Assembly (NCBI RefSeq): GCF_042453785.1
Contig: NC_091664.1
Coordinates: forward strand, 9,459,001 to 9,523,000
Source: Malus domestica
Taxonomy: Eukaryota; Streptophyta; Magnoliopsida; Rosales; Rosaceae
Direction: 5' to 3'
Length of the DNA stretch: 64,000 nucleotides
A model generated the notes under the pieces. The model had not been told where the DNA came from and ran no database searches. It saw nothing but the letters and a program-made list of their open reading frames with translations. Positions 1 to 12,275 of the stretch are shown here, piece after piece; position 1 is the stretch's first letter; every line of letters begins with the position of its first letter. A program made the position numbers and the translations under genes.

Positions 1-349
1 CGTGTGGGTGTTTGAAGAGACGACGTTCTGACAGTGGTTAGGTCCCTCTCATCGCTTTGTGCGAATGGGAGGGTAGACTACTTTAGTAGTCCGATGACTT
101 GGTCCTAGTGTGTAGTTCTTAATTCTTGCCTACTACTGTATTGCTCTCACTATCTATATATAAAGCCAATGGAAAAGGTGAATAGTGATTTTGGACTCAC
201 CAAGCTTCAACAAAAAGATTTGGACAAAAATGCCCTCAAGACAAAAAAACTTCAAAAGCATCCCAAAATAATGTATCAAATAAAGCAGGGGTGTTTTCGT
301 CATTTTAACAGTGTTTTTTTTAATAATTAATTTTTTGTGGTTTTTTTTT

Positions 350-1070
350 AAAATTAGTATCTCACAATAGGCTAGGAATAATGTGATTCAATTTCTCTAT
401 TTTTAAACACGTTCAAAACATCTTAAGAGACGTGTAATGTCTGTTATAAATAAAACAGGTCATTCGCACGCAAATAATTATGTGATTAAATTAGTTGTCA
501 AATGATTATTTTTTTTAACAAACGATATTATCTACACTAAGGGGAAGGGGTGAGCTTAGCCTCACAATGGACTATCAATAATGTGATTCAATCAATTGTT
601 TATTAAATATTATTTTCTTTATTTTAAACACGTTCAAAACATCTTAAGAGACGTGTAATGCCGGTTATAAAAAAAGTATTTCGCAAGCGGATAATTAGTT
701 GTCAAATGATTATTTTTATTTTTAACAAACGATATTATCTACACTAAGTGGGAGGGGTGGACTTAGCCTCACAATAGACTAGCAATAATATAATTCAATC
801 AGTTGATTATTAAATATTATTTTCTCTATTTTTAAACACGTTCAAAACATCTTAAGATGCGTGTAATGTCGGTTATAAAAAAAAAATTTCGCACGCGGAT
901 AATAATGTGATTAAATTACGTTAAATTAGATGTCAAATGATTGTTTTTTTTTTAACAAACAATATTATCTACACTAAGGGGAGGGGGTGGGCTTAGCCTT
1001 ACAATAGACTAGTAATAATGTGATTCAATAAGTTGTTCATTAAATATTATTTTCTCTATTTTTAATTGAT
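350..1070. repeat. Tandem array of about 210-bp units (three full, one partial)
   Basis: The phrase ctcacaat followed by a near-identical block recurs at about 359, 561, 768 and 998. Each unit then carries TTTAAACACG, CATCTTAAGA, a GTGTAATG box and a block reading AACAAACGATATTATCTA before the next unit begins, so the spacing is roughly 205-230 bp. Units differ by point changes and small indels, which suggests an old array. The block resembles repeats common in rosaceous intergenic DNA (memory, not searched). Bases 1-349 to the left contain no recognisable gene. Confidence 0.8.
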
Positions 1071-1908
1071 TTATGAGAGGTTTCTTCTTGCATGATCTAA
1101 GATTATTCATTTACTTCAAATATTTGACTTTCCTTTTGTCAATTTACGCATATAAATACATTTAAAACGTTTAAGTCGCGCATAGAACGCCGTGTTTCAA
1201 AAAATACCTTTTGTGTGCAATGAAGGCTAGTTTCCTTAAAAAATAAAATAAAATCTCAGCTTTAGGAAATCCTTATAAGGAGTTTTTCTTTCACAATTTC
1301 AATGTAAAATGTTGGTTAAGATCATTTTGAAGTCTGAAGACATATCACGGGTTTTATGTAATTGCCTTTGACAAAATAAATTAGAAAGTGAAAAGGTGAG
1401 ATTCAAGGGATTTAGGGATGATTTTGCTTCTATTTCAGGAGTGACTAGAGATTAAAGTATTGTTTTCTATTAGTTCTTAATCTGAACTAAGTAATGTAAT
1501 AAAGCGATTTGATTGTACGGTGGAGGCTAATTGTCAAGTGAGTGAGAAGATCGTTGTCTTTTTACCATCACGATAAGGTCAAATTAAGCACATCCTAAAC
1601 CCAGTTTGTAAGACAACTGGTAACTGCAGTTAAAGTTTTGTTAACCTGTGTCTCCACTCTGCAGTTTGACAAGTAATTAGGAAACATTCATAAGAAAAAG
1701 AAAAGAAACCTCATCCTGTCATGAAAATTGAAGGTAAAAAGAACAATGAATGGCCATGTATAGCTCAGAAAGTAGAATTTCCTTCTCCCAACCAATGGAG
1801 CCCTTGAAAAATTTGGTTAAATACAATTCTATCTCACAACAAATACCTTTCCATTTCAGCTAAATAATGTTAAAAAAGAATAATTTAGTATGAAAAACTG
1901 AATCCAAT
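1071..1908. other. Intergenic, downstream of the DUF1191 gene
   Basis: AT-rich sequence with no supported gene. It should include the 3' UTR of the minus-strand gene that ends at 1909. Nothing else recognised. Confidence 0.5.
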
Positions 1909-2832
1909 TCAGTGAGGAGGAGGTATATACTCATGCTCAATTGCTGGTGTTGTTCGAGTACCCGATGCGGTAGGAGCCCTCACATGTCCAACCATTGATA
2001 CCTGTAAAGCTTCCTCTTCATAAGCCCTTCTCTCCATCTCCACCATCCTCGACTGCTTCTTCACCTTCACAAGCATTGCCACTAAAAGCAGTCCCAAAAG
2101 AAAAGCACCCAATGCAGATCCAACCGAGCTTCCAACCGCTATTTTCCACTGGCTCACTCTCTTCCTCAATTGCACCGGAATAGGCTTCTCGATGACCAAC
2201 CCGAAATGTCCATGCCTTTTTGCAACACAAATGTAAGGTTTAGTTTCCCTTGCCAATGTCACTTTGCCATCACCTTCAAAACTTGCACATAATGGCCTTG
2301 TACCCAATTCATTGTTCACCCTTGTGATGTTTTTAAAATCAATGCTGATGGGTTTTTCTCCAGCTTCAATACCAAGCTCAAAAGGGTTGCTGAAGTTCAC
2401 ATCCGTACCGGCGTTATACGCTAAGAGGCCTAAAATTGGAGAAACAAGCTGATATCCAGATAGGTCATAGTTGGCATAATATATTGAGGACCAATTATAT
2501 CCCAAATTTTGTCTAACTACCATGACCCTCTCAGCACATGGATGCACAGATACACCAGTGCCTAGATGAAATTCTTTTACCTGCGCGCCGTACCTTCGCA
2601 GACTGCCACATCTGTATCTTGCAGTATCAACTATGATGCCTGAGAAGTTTGCTGGTAAATTTACAGTGTGTAGTGTTCCTGTCCTGATGCGTGTGTCGTA
2701 CGCCTTGAAGGTGACGTCTCGAATGAGAAGGTCGAGAAGACGGGCTGATTGGATCTTCTGAGCTTCAGATTTTGTGAACGCTACACATATGAATGAAAGA
2801 ACAACCAATGTGAGATAGAAGGGAGAGCCCAT
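1909..2832 (-). CDS. DUF1191 family membrane protein, single exon
   Basis: The reading frame encodes 307 aa from the ATG at 2832. The frame stays open upstream, but this ATG begins a typical signal peptide (MGSPFYLTLVVLSFICVAF), so I chose it. The extracellular part follows plant DUF1191 proteins: LLDLLIRDVTFKAY, then YRCGSLRRYG, then the NLGYNWSSIYY segment, with several cysteines and potential N-glycosylation sites. Near the C-terminus is one transmembrane helix (SSVGSALGAFLLGLLLVAML) followed by a basic KVKKQ stretch and a short cytosolic tail. Length and layout are usual for the family. The function of DUF1191 proteins is not established to my knowledge. The gene appears intact and stands alone. 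Confidence 0.9.
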   Translation of the reverse strand: MGSPFYLTLVVLSFICVAFTKSEAQKIQSARLLDLLIRDVTFKAYDTRIRTGTLHTVNLPANFSGIIVDTARYRCGSLRRYGAQVKEFHLGTGVSVHPCAERVMVVRQNLGYNWSSIYYANYDLSGYQLVSPILGLLAYNAGTDVNFSNPFELGIEAGEKPISIDFKNITRVNNELGTRPLCASFEGDGKVTLARETKPYICVAKRHGHFGLVIEKPIPVQLRKRVSQWKIAVGSSVGSALGAFLLGLLLVAMLVKVKKQSRMVEMERRAYEEEALQVSMVGHVRAPTASGTRTTPAIEHEYIPPPH

Positions 2833-5361
2833 GTGAGAAAATGAGCTTGATTTCGAAGAACGAATATAGTAACAATAAATCATAAATGTACAAAACGGTT
2901 TGGTTTGATTTTCTTGGAAGCTTGTACACTAAAAGAATGTGGCTTTGGCTTATCGAATTCTATGAAAAACTAGATCTAAACAGATACAAGGTTGCAAATT
3001 GTTAGGCTTAAACTGTTTGTGGACTTTATAGCTCAGAAAAAGCAAAGTTGGGTTAAAGAGTAAGCGAATAAAAAGAAAGTTCCTACTTTGTCTCTCCCTT
3101 TATGGAGGTCTTGGAGAGAATATATATGTTAATCCTAAACAAAACCAAGGTTCTACAACACCAAAATATATATGCCTGTTTGTTTCATGAGAAAATGGAA
3201 AATTGGGTTTCTGAGAAAGAAAGAAAGATATTGGGATGGCAAAGGAGATGGAGTAGTCATGCAGGATCATCATATGAGAAGGTTTGAAGAAATGATGTTG
3301 GAGCCTTTGTGATGATGGCACTTTGTGGAAAAAGGAAGTGGAAAAGGGAGGCTTGGCGTGCTTAGGGCAATGCAATGAGAGGGCATGGCTCTCTTTTGGG
3401 AGGGCATATTAGATAATACTCCTGATTGTGTTTGATAACATGTTCCCCACTTTAACCACTTTGTGTGTGGTTGTGCGTCTCACGATTATAGCAAGCATGG
3501 AAATTCATTTGATTCCTCTCCAAATGGCCCACAATTCACATGGATGAAATAGTATAAAAAATGAAAGACACGGTAGCAATGACCATTGTCTTGTCACTTG
3601 TGGGTGTTTTGAAGAAATAGTGTATTGACAACCGGTGACGGTGCAAAATATTGCGTTATCTGGTGAAGTTGAGTGTCTACTCTAGTTGTAAGTTTCAATT
3701 TAGGTTTTATTTTACACAAACGAAATTAGAGGAGAGGGGACGAGTATTGAGAATGAATTCCACATTGATGAGAGAAGACTTTGTATGTGCTTATAAGTAA
3801 TGGCGCTACTCTTCATACTGCCAATTGATTTCATAGTGGAACTTCAATTTTCTTCAAGAAGAAAATATGACTTTAACTTCATGAATTCTTTTAACCAACC
3901 GAAACTCTTGCATTTTAATTTATGAGGGCAAACATAAAATCTTCCTCTTTTCTTCGATGATCATTTCTCAATCTGGCATCGACAATCTAGAGTGCTTTAT
4001 TATGTGACACAACGAAAGTTATAGCATAAAGGGTTCACAAACGATCACACTTGAAGGTTCCTAGGAAGTCAGGGATTTGTGAGAGCAACTTTCGTTTTTT
4101 TGAATTTTATTGAATGAAAGACCGTCCAAAATACAACCATAGAGTTTGCTTAAATAATCTGACAGAAACCTTGACGACAAAAGGAATAAACGGGAAATAA
4201 CTTAACCCAAATTAACAAAACAACCCAAATTAACAAAACAACCCAAATTAAATAAAAATGCAGTTTTGACCTTCCAAACAGCCTCGAATGCCCAAATTAT
4301 CGTACATCGTGTCAAAGTAACGAGATTGTTTTGTCTCGTTTTTTTCTTTTCAAAAAGGTATCATGAAACAAAAACAGACACTAATAATCCGAAAACAGTA
4401 AACTTTGCATGTGCTATTGAGCAATTGTTCCACTTCTACGTCATTATTTGTTTGAGAAGTGCTTTTAGATCACAATTGACCAAAAGTACTATTAGATCAC
4501 AAGGTCTTTTTCATGCCTTTTGATGCTATTTGCCGACAAGGCTGATGATGATGGTCATATCGGTATTTTGCAGGCCAACAGGATAGTCTTCAGATCCTTG
4601 GTAAGAATTTTGGAGATTCATGAATTATGTCCGTTTATTGTACATCGTATAGTTATTTTTTATTAAGTAATGAGTTTAATTTTAAAAAGAAATATTTAAA
4701 ATAATTTTTGACTGCACGATATACGATGAACAGATACGATTGACTGATCTCTAAGATCTCCACAAAGAGAATACGACGACTAGCCAGATTCTTTTGCAGG
4801 GTAACAGAAAATGTTTTTTGAATTAAATATGTGATGCTTTAAATGTATTTCAAATATTATTGGGAGAAAAGCATTTTTCAAATTCATACACAACACAAGA
4901 GTGGAAATATATGATAGGAAATATGATATCAACTTCTACGTAGTAAGATGGAATTTGCAGAACACTTTTTTTTTTGTATGCATATAAAATTTTCAATTAC
5001 ACGTGATATTATTACTTTAAGCAACATTAAAAAGATCCTGAGACACATTGGGTTGAGAAAGACCTTATTCACTAGAACAATCTATTACTTGCAGAACACT
5101 TGTTTCAACCAAATAATACTGAAAACAAGCAATTGTACATATAGCATGTAAATATATTGTTCTCTCATTGTTGTGATCAGTAAAATTACTTTAGTAAGGA
5201 TATATGAGTAACCAAAGGGAAATTTTCCAAGCCAAAGCTACAGATAAAGGCCTTGGGGCTTTATAAAAAAAGAAGGAAAATTAAGAAAAAAAAAAAGAGT
5301 GGCAATTAAGTAGGCATATTAAGTAATACAGAATCTCCGCATATTTGCGTGCTTTTGTGCA
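2833..5361. other. Intergenic between the DUF1191 and expansin genes
   Basis: Contains the promoter side of the DUF1191 gene (2833 to about 3400) and the 3' side of the expansin gene. An 18-bp unit (AACCCAAATTAACAAAAC) is repeated about 2.7 times at 4204-4251. At about 4590-4790 there is a weak inverted-repeat segment (cgtttattgtacatcgta against tatacgatgaacagatacg) that could be an old MITE. No gene supported. Confidence 0.45.
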
Positions 5362-6694
5362 TCAATGGAAGTTGGTATTTGAATTGTAAGTCAAACCCAC
5401 ATTCCAGCTTGAAGGAGCAACATTCCAAGCAATTATAGTCTCTTTGCTTGTGTAGGAAGTTAGCCTGAAAGAGAGAGCTTGGCCTTTCAAGGTTGCAAAT
5501 GCCTGGTATGAAGCTCCCCAGTTATGGCTCATTTGAATCCACCCTGATCTGCTTCCTTTCACCCACATGCTTGCAATGTCACCTCCTCCTCCTACATTCA
5601 TCACATACACCAACAACCAGTACCCGTTTCCTTGGAAAGAGAATCGAAGGCCGCCCGACCTCATGCACGGCACTCTGCAAGAAAATCACATAGAAGATTT
5701 ATAATCCAATTGTGAAAATGTGATCATATAAAATCAACTATTTAGTTAAGGCCAAATCATGATTTTGGTTGCTATAATTTACGCAAAGTTTCATTTTAGT
5801 TTTTGTAGTTTACCAAGTGTTGCAATTTAGTAAAAAAAATAAAACCCTAATGTATCCTAAATTTTAAGGAGTACCTGCGATACATGACGGGAACAATGCC
5901 GGCCTTCCACTGAGCAATTTTCATGAAGGCAGGTTTGGCCATGTCGAAATGGGTGCGAGGAGGGTTGCACCAGCCTCCGGCATTGGAGTCCTGGGACCAG
6001 TTTGGCGGACAAAGGTTGGTGGCGGTGACGGTGGTGAATTCAACATTTCCAAAGCATGCACTTGCCCCGTAACATTTTATCTGGTAACAAGTTCCGCAAG
6101 CATAACCATTGTTGAATAGTGTTGAGCTCAATGCTGCTGTATCTGTACCATACCCATTACTGAACAAGTTTCCATAACCGCAAGCTCCTCCTGTACCAAG
6201 AAAACAGAATAATTAAGAATAGGGATTATTAATTAATTGATAAAGTACTTTATTTGAATATATATGTATTCATCGTTTTTGCTAGCTACACTTTTCTTGT
6301 GTGGCAAGTCACCGATATAGTCAATCGAGAGAAATTTATACGCAATTAGTTCCAACAAAAATAGTGTTGCATATGTACTATGTTTACTGACATATAAATG
6401 AAAAAATGGATAACTTATTTTATCATGTGTTTGAATATGCAGTATTAATTTTTAGTTGGATAATATAACATGTTAGATATTTGAAGGACAAATAATTTTC
6501 TCAACATATGTGAAATGAACATCATACATACCCATAGTCTCGGAGGCTGTCTCATCGCCGTAAAAAGTAGCGTGGGCAAGGTTCCATGGACTCGGCCGGT
6601 AAATGACCTTTGCAACCACTGTTGTGCTAATGGTTACCAGCATCAATGACATGAGAAGGAAGCTGAGGCTCGACGAAGGAAGGAAAGAAGCCAT
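5362..6694 (-). CDS. Alpha-expansin, three exons
   Basis: Exons on the minus strand are 6532-6694, 5875-6190 and 5362-5674, all with GT-AG borders, giving 263 aa. The intron positions match the usual alpha-expansin layout: the first splits the Gly-Gly of ETMGGACGYG and the second lies inside YRRVPC. A signal peptide ([19 protein letters not shown]...) is followed by the family-45-glucanase-like domain with GACGYG, a series of conserved cysteines and the HFD motif, then the grass-pollen-allergen-type cellulose-binding domain with spaced tryptophans. Expansins are secreted and loosen cell walls non-enzymatically under acid conditions. Length is typical (about 250-265 aa). The C-terminus ([10 protein letters not shown]) is slightly unusual but not disruptive. 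It seems functional; the exact EXPA subgroup cannot be assigned from sequence reading alone. Confidence 0.95.
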
Positions 6695-6777
6695 GTCTGT
6701 GTTGGTAGAGGTTCCTTTAAGACTCTGTAGGATGATCGAAGTACAAGTGCAATGCCAGTTGGTCCGTTTTGCATGCC

Positions 6778-6786
6778 TTATATAAT
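6778..6786 (-). promoter_or_regulatory. Probable TATA box of the expansin gene
   Basis: On the minus strand the sequence reads TTATATAAGG, about 85 bp upstream of the ATG at 6694. Position and sequence suit a plant TATA element; transcription start not shown. Confidence 0.55.
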
Positions 6787-6839
6787 GTTCAACTACAAAA
6801 CATTTCATGTAGCTAGAAAAATGACTTCGTGGCCCCAAC

Positions 6840-7973
6840 GATGTTTATGCTGAACAATTAGTCAAGTAGGAGTGTTATATTATTTGCTTATAAAATCAAT
6901 AGTTTCAGTGAAATGTTTTCGTGGTATCTAACGTGCTGGCATGTATGGCTGTACTTGCATTAGGTGGTTGATATTTTAATTTTTTTTATATAATTTAATT
7001 TTATTAATCATCCAAAGGATTTTATGTTTATTGAAAGAATTAAGTTGGTGACTAATTGCATGAAAAAGGATACATTGTGTTTGATTACAATAGTATTATT
7101 TGCTCATGTTTTAAGTCAACGGACAGAAGACAAACATAGATTTGACTTATTATATTATAGAATAGTATTATAATGTCTGGAGGTTATCTAGAATGGAAAG
7201 GGATCTATCCCTTCCATCAAATCCATTTAGTTCATGAATCCGAGTCATTGAAATTTGATACAATAGCCAAAATTATTATAACTTTTAAAGAGACCTCTTG
7301 TTTTCCGCCGTCAATGACTGTGTGGATTTAGTGGAAGGGATCAAGAGATGATCCATTTCCAGATCAAATATAATTAATTGCGATCAAGGAATTTTAGTGG
7401 TTGTAACCAGAAAAGTTGTTGTTGGATAAAGAAAGTTGAGGTTCCACCTATGGGGAGTAGTCCAATATGTAAGGTCCCTCATCTAATTAATGTTGGATTC
7501 ATTCTGGACACGTTATTTCGCGGCGAAATTTTAAACCTAACACATGGATAACACAACTCGAGTTACGTGGAGCATGTGTGACTGTTGGGCTTCACACATG
7601 ATTTCCTGAGATTTTGTGTTAAGCTATTTGTAAGAAAACAGGTATTGTAAATTTTATTTTTCAAAATGGCAATCGTGTTTTTAATTTACTAATTTTTTGC
7701 TCTGTTTAATTTCTAGAAGTTTTAATTGTCATGAATATATAGCGTATATACAGAAGTCAAAGTGTATAATGATCATTTTGGATTGCCTACAACAATTTGC
7801 TCAAAAATATAAAGGTCAAAGTAAATATATGTATGAAAATACAATTATGGGTGTAGATGAGTCGAGCCAAACCAACTACAAAAGTGTTCAAACTAAACTC
7901 AAATGATATTATTTGTCCAAGCTCAAAAAAAAAAAAAAAAAACTTATAAATGTATAGTCAAACTCACCTTGGC
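6840..7973. other. Intergenic, no gene
   Basis: AT-rich DNA upstream of the expansin promoter. A short poly(A) run lies at about 7926-7942. No coding or recognisable transposon sequence seen. Confidence 0.5.
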
Positions 7974-7981
7974 TTGACTTA

Positions 7982-8356
7982 GGGGTGGTTTGGGAGTGAG
8001 GTACTTAAAAGAAAAAGCACCCATGAAAAAAAGCTGTGAGGGTTTTAGGTGTTTGGTAAACTGAAAAAAAATGGCTTATTTTGGAAGCTGCTGTGAGAAT
8101 AAGCTGAAATCAAAGGAAAAAGTTGAAGCTGCTATTTGCAGCTTTGGAAAACTGGCTTTTTTTAAAAGCACACGGAGCTACAATGCTCATTTAATGAAAA
8201 TACTCACTATCAGCCTGCTTATTTTTCCAAAAGCACTTTTACAAAAAAGTTTACCAAACATTTTACTGATTTATTTCACAGCCGCTTATTCTCACAGCAC
8301 AACCGCTTATTCTCACAGCAGTTTTTTTTCAAAGCACAGTAATACCAAACCAGCCC
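7982..8356. mobile_element. Short hAT-like MITE
   Basis: The left end reads GGGGTGGTTTGG and the right end reads CCAAACCAGCCC, an inverted repeat. Flanks TTGACTTA (7974-7981) and TTAGCTCA (8357-8364) could be an 8-bp target duplication that has decayed (5 of 8 match). The inside has self-complementary phrases such as agcacttttac and cttattctcacagc (the latter twice near 8285-8320). It has no coding capacity. The termini and size fit non-autonomous hAT-type elements. Confidence 0.7.
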
Positions 8357-8364
8357 TTAGCTCA

Positions 8365-8794
8365 TTTGTAAAACGGATTCGAGTTTTTATTTGGCTCAAC
8401 TTAATGAAAATTGAATTTTTTTGAAAATTGAGTAAATAAAAATAATAAAAACAAACTTGGAAATGATTACATGTCCAATATATGTAAAAAAGTGAAATGC
8501 TCATGGGTTTTATGAGCTGAACATACCAAAGCTCAACACTGACTCATTTTTCTACCAAGCCTAATAATTTGTTTGAGGTCAACTCGTTTAATTTACGAAT
8601 CAAGCTTGAACGAGCCAAAACAAGTTGAACACGAGTCAAACTTGAACCGTTTGAGCCGATTTGTACCTCTAAGTGCAACCTATATGTTATTGAGTTTGGG
8701 AAAACAAGTCATTTTTCACATAAGTTTTTATTTTGCTTTTGGTATCTCCATAAAACTTGAATAATAATTTTGGTTTAGACATATTTGTCGATTT
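8365..8794. other. Intergenic, no gene
   Basis: AT-rich spacer between two MITEs. Nothing recognised. Confidence 0.5.
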
Positions 8795-9136
8795 GTCCCC
8801 CAAACTTGCATAGAGCTGCCAATTTCCTCTTTAAACTTTAATTTTAGCTGATTACCCTTTTAAACTTTTATAAATAGCCAATTTTCCCCTTGACGCTAGA
8901 TTTTAAAATTTTCATCCATTTTTTATCACGCAGGCAATACATGAAAACTGTATGGGGGGAAAATAATAGAAAATTGGATGAAAAATTCTAAAATCTAACG
9001 TTGGGGGGGAATTGGCTATTTATAAACTTTTAGGGGGTAATCAGCTATAATTAAAATTCAAGGAGAACATTGCCTAATAGTGAAGTTTAAGGAGAAAATT
9101 GGCAGTTCTATACAAGTTCCCGGGGGGTTGGGAAAC
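8795..9136. mobile_element. Foldback (long inverted repeat) MITE upstream of SAP18
   Basis: The left arm (8795 to about 8935) and right arm (about 8975-9136) are inverted copies. GAGCTGCCAATTTC on the left pairs with aattggcagttct on the right, and atagccaattttcccc pairs with gggaattggctat. The two arms cover nearly the whole element, so a transcript would fold into a long hairpin. It ends about 230 bp before the SAP18 start codon. No target duplication was clear. Confidence 0.85.
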
Positions 9137-9365
9137 ACCCCTTTGGTTCATTTATTTCTTTATTGGGTTATATAGTGGTTGCAGACTTCTTGGGCTTTCT
9201 TGCCTTTTGATTATTTGGGCTGAGACCCATGACCCGTACCTATTTCTTTGTCATGACCCATGAGCCGCATAAATAATCAAGTCTCGTACACCACAAATTT
9301 CTGTTACATCGACCCCAAAACCCGAACAAAAAACCCGAAATCGTTCTCAGGCAAGGACTTCGACA

Positions 9366-11495
9366 ATGGAGAAGAGAAACAGAGACGAAAAGATGGGCGG
9401 GCCCGGTCCCCAGACGCGAGGCCCACCCGGAAGACAACTTCCGCCACCTCCTCCTCCGCCTCACTCCAGGGGTCCGCCGCCCCCGCCGCCTCGCCCCCGC
9501 TCCGAACCCATCGACCGTGAAAAGGTACTCTCTTTAACTTTCAGCTCTGCTATTTACATCTTTAGGGTTTCTATATTTTTCATTTTTTTTTAAATTTATT
9601 ATTTACTTTTTGCTAGCTGGTTTATAGGCATATATTTATGAACAGCTTTGTATTTTTGTATGTAATGCAAGACTTGCCCTCTGCTGCTTCGGGTTTTCAC
9701 TAAGGTACGTGCAACTCCAGTTTTTTTCTGTTTTTAGGTTATTTTTTGCAGTTCTGGTATTAATTTTTAGTATTTTTTTAATCTTTTATGCTTGTGAAAT
9801 TTGGCTTCTAAGTAATTGGAGTTAGTGATTTTTGTTGGAAATTCAGATTTTAGAAAAACCCATATCTTATTTTCTTTAGTGGTGTTCGATTCGAAGCAGG
9901 TTTTGCTGATTTTGTTGCAGAGGATAGACTTAGGAAAAATTTGGTGTTGGGGTATTTTTTGTTTTTTTGTTTTTTTTTGCCCAATTAACGGAGCGAAGGG
10001 AGAAGAATTGAAAATTAAGTTGGTATAATTATATGTCTCTCAATTTCTCTTGGCCTTGAAGGTCATTGCTCGATTTAGACTCTGAAATCAGTTCAGTAGA
10101 AGGTTATGGTGGTGATTCTGAGGTAGGTGTTAAGTTAGGTAATGAGGAGAACGAAGTACATTGGGTTTCTAATACCGTTAAGACTTTGTTTTGGAATTAT
10201 GGGGAAGCTTTGTATAATTTGGAGCTCGTGTTACTAATGAGAAGATAGGAGAAGTTGGCGGTATTGGAAGTTTGGGAACTTGATGTTAATATAAAGGATT
10301 GGGTGCTGTTGACATTCCATTTCAGCCTTTTACATTTTCTTTTAACTCTTTTTCTTTGGCAGATTGGAGCTCATCACAGTGAGGTGGACTTTGCAGTGAG
10401 AGGCAATGAACCCAAAGATGAGGTTCAAATTTATACATGGAAAGATGCAACACTTCGTGAGCTAACTGATCTCGTATGTTATCTGTCTTTCATAATGTCA
10501 TGGGTCATGACATCCTATCCTCTTTCCCATATTTGGTTGAATAACATTATATTACTTGCTCCGATGATGATTCTAGTTCTTTGTCAGGTCAAAGAGATTG
10601 CTCCAGAGGCTAGGAGAAGAAATGCTAGACTGTCTTTTGCTTTTGTATACCCTGACAAGCGCGGTCGTTTTGTGGTGAAACAGGTACTTGCTTCCTTCTC
10701 ACGTAGTGATACATGCATGTATCACAGTACACTATTACCCTTTCTATTTTCAAATCTAGCTATCAAGATGAGGTAGATACCCGAGGACTGCTCTCTGTAT
10801 CCTCCACTCGACAGATAAATGAGTTCCCTTTACTGCTTCAACTCAAACTTATGCTCATTCAAGTCAAAATAATAAATCATCTCAATAGAAAAAGCAATAT
10901 TCCTTTGTACATTTTCACCTCTTTTCAGTAAAGAAAATTATGCTTACACCAACATGTGAAATTATATTTCAACCGTCGTATGCAATTATTAGTTTAAAAT
11001 TCACCGTATGGCAAATTCCTAACTATATTTCATACTGATGTGATCCCAAGAAATTAGTTCCAGTTGGTTGGTTGACTTCTCTCTTTTCTTGTTATTTTGA
11101 AATTTATTTTCCATTACAATTGGAGGTAGTCTACGGGTGTGTATGCAGTATGATTTTACGCATTTTCCAGCATATAGCTAGGTGGGAAACAAAACAATTT
11201 TGCTTTTGTACATATACAATTGAGAAGTACTTATGCACATACAATTATGAACTACTTTCCCCCTCTCTTTTCTTTTTGTTAAAAATCGTGTATTTCTTGG
11301 ATTTCTAAGGTTGGGATGACAAATTCTCATGGAAACGGGAGACAAGTGGATGAAAGCAAGGCACTGAATGATCTTAGCTTTCAGGTAAACTGAAATTTTA
11401 TGTCAAAGTTTGTTGGAGTTTGACGAAAAAAGGGTTGTTCTCACATCTTTTCATTTTTGTAGATTGGAGATTATTTGGACGTGGCGATTCTATAG
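9366..11495 (+). CDS. SAP18: SAP18, histone deacetylase complex subunit, six exons
   Basis: Exons: 9366-9524, 9672-9704 (33-bp micro-exon encoding TCPLLLRVFTK), 10363-10473, 10588-10683, 11310-11384, 11463-11495. All joins keep frame with GT-AG borders and give 168 aa ending GDYLDVAIL. Conserved blocks include the EPKDEVQIYTWKDATLRELT region in exon 3 and ARRRNARLSFAFVYPDKRG in exon 4. SAP18 links the SIN3/HDAC co-repressor and the ASAP splicing-associated complex in the nucleus; its ubiquitin-like fold binds partner peptides. The first about 50 residues are proline-rich (runs of P with RGPP), as in other plant SAP18 proteins. A second in-frame ATG at codon 10 could also be used. The gene looks intact. 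The neighbouring PGRL1 gene converges on it. Confidence 0.96.
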
Positions 11496-12275
11496 AGAAG
11501 ATGGTTGTAGCATTAGCACTGATGTTTCTTCGGAGGCAGCATTTTGGATGGATCGAGTGGGAAGGAGCGTGTCACATGTTTTGTTGCCGTTAGAGTTTGA
11601 TGCGATGCCCATTTTATTGGATGTCTTAAGCTTTAGCTGCCTTTACTCAACTGTCTTGTGGAGGCCGTTTGGTATGTTGTAAGGATGTTTAAACGCTTCG
11701 GAAGGATTTCTGCAATCTTAGTACTGATTTTAGTTCTTGCTGGATGTACAAGCATTTCGTATTTATTGAAAAACAAACCCAAATAGAAATGCTTTACAAC
11801 TTGAGTTATTTTCCAATTTTCTTGCATCGGTAACTCTGTTTCCGACCCACAAGCCTCGTTTAGCATAGAGGGTCGGATTGAAATGGATACCCTCTAACCC
11901 TACCATTTGCTGATAAGTTTTCGGACAGAGTAATTCATCTTCTATCTCTGGCATATCTAGAAAACAGCAATTTCATTGATTCCAATCCAATTTTCTATAC
12001 CGAACGAGAGAACTTGAAAACAATGCGCACACAGGAGCTGAAGACAACTGATAATGGAAGGCATAAGACTAGATCTGAACCGTCCGATCATGCTATCTTC
12101 CTCTTTCCTTGTATTCATATTCACAATCAACTGTTGAGATGTTCCAAAGAGACCCCAAGAACCAAGAAAATTACATATTCTTCTTCTGCACAAGAAAACG
12201 CTTACACAATACACGAGTGCTGATTATTCGTTAATTACATTTATGCTACATTTTATTTGAGCTCCCAAATTCTCA
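11496..12275. other. Shared 3' region between convergent SAP18 and PGRL1
   Basis: About 0.8 kb between the two stop codons. It must hold both 3' UTRs, so overlapping antisense transcripts are possible. No further gene recognised. Confidence 0.6.

Noticed and set aside
9260..9520. Alternative longer frame over SAP18 exon 1
   Set aside because: It is out of frame with the conserved downstream exons; the frame starting at 9366 joins them perfectly.
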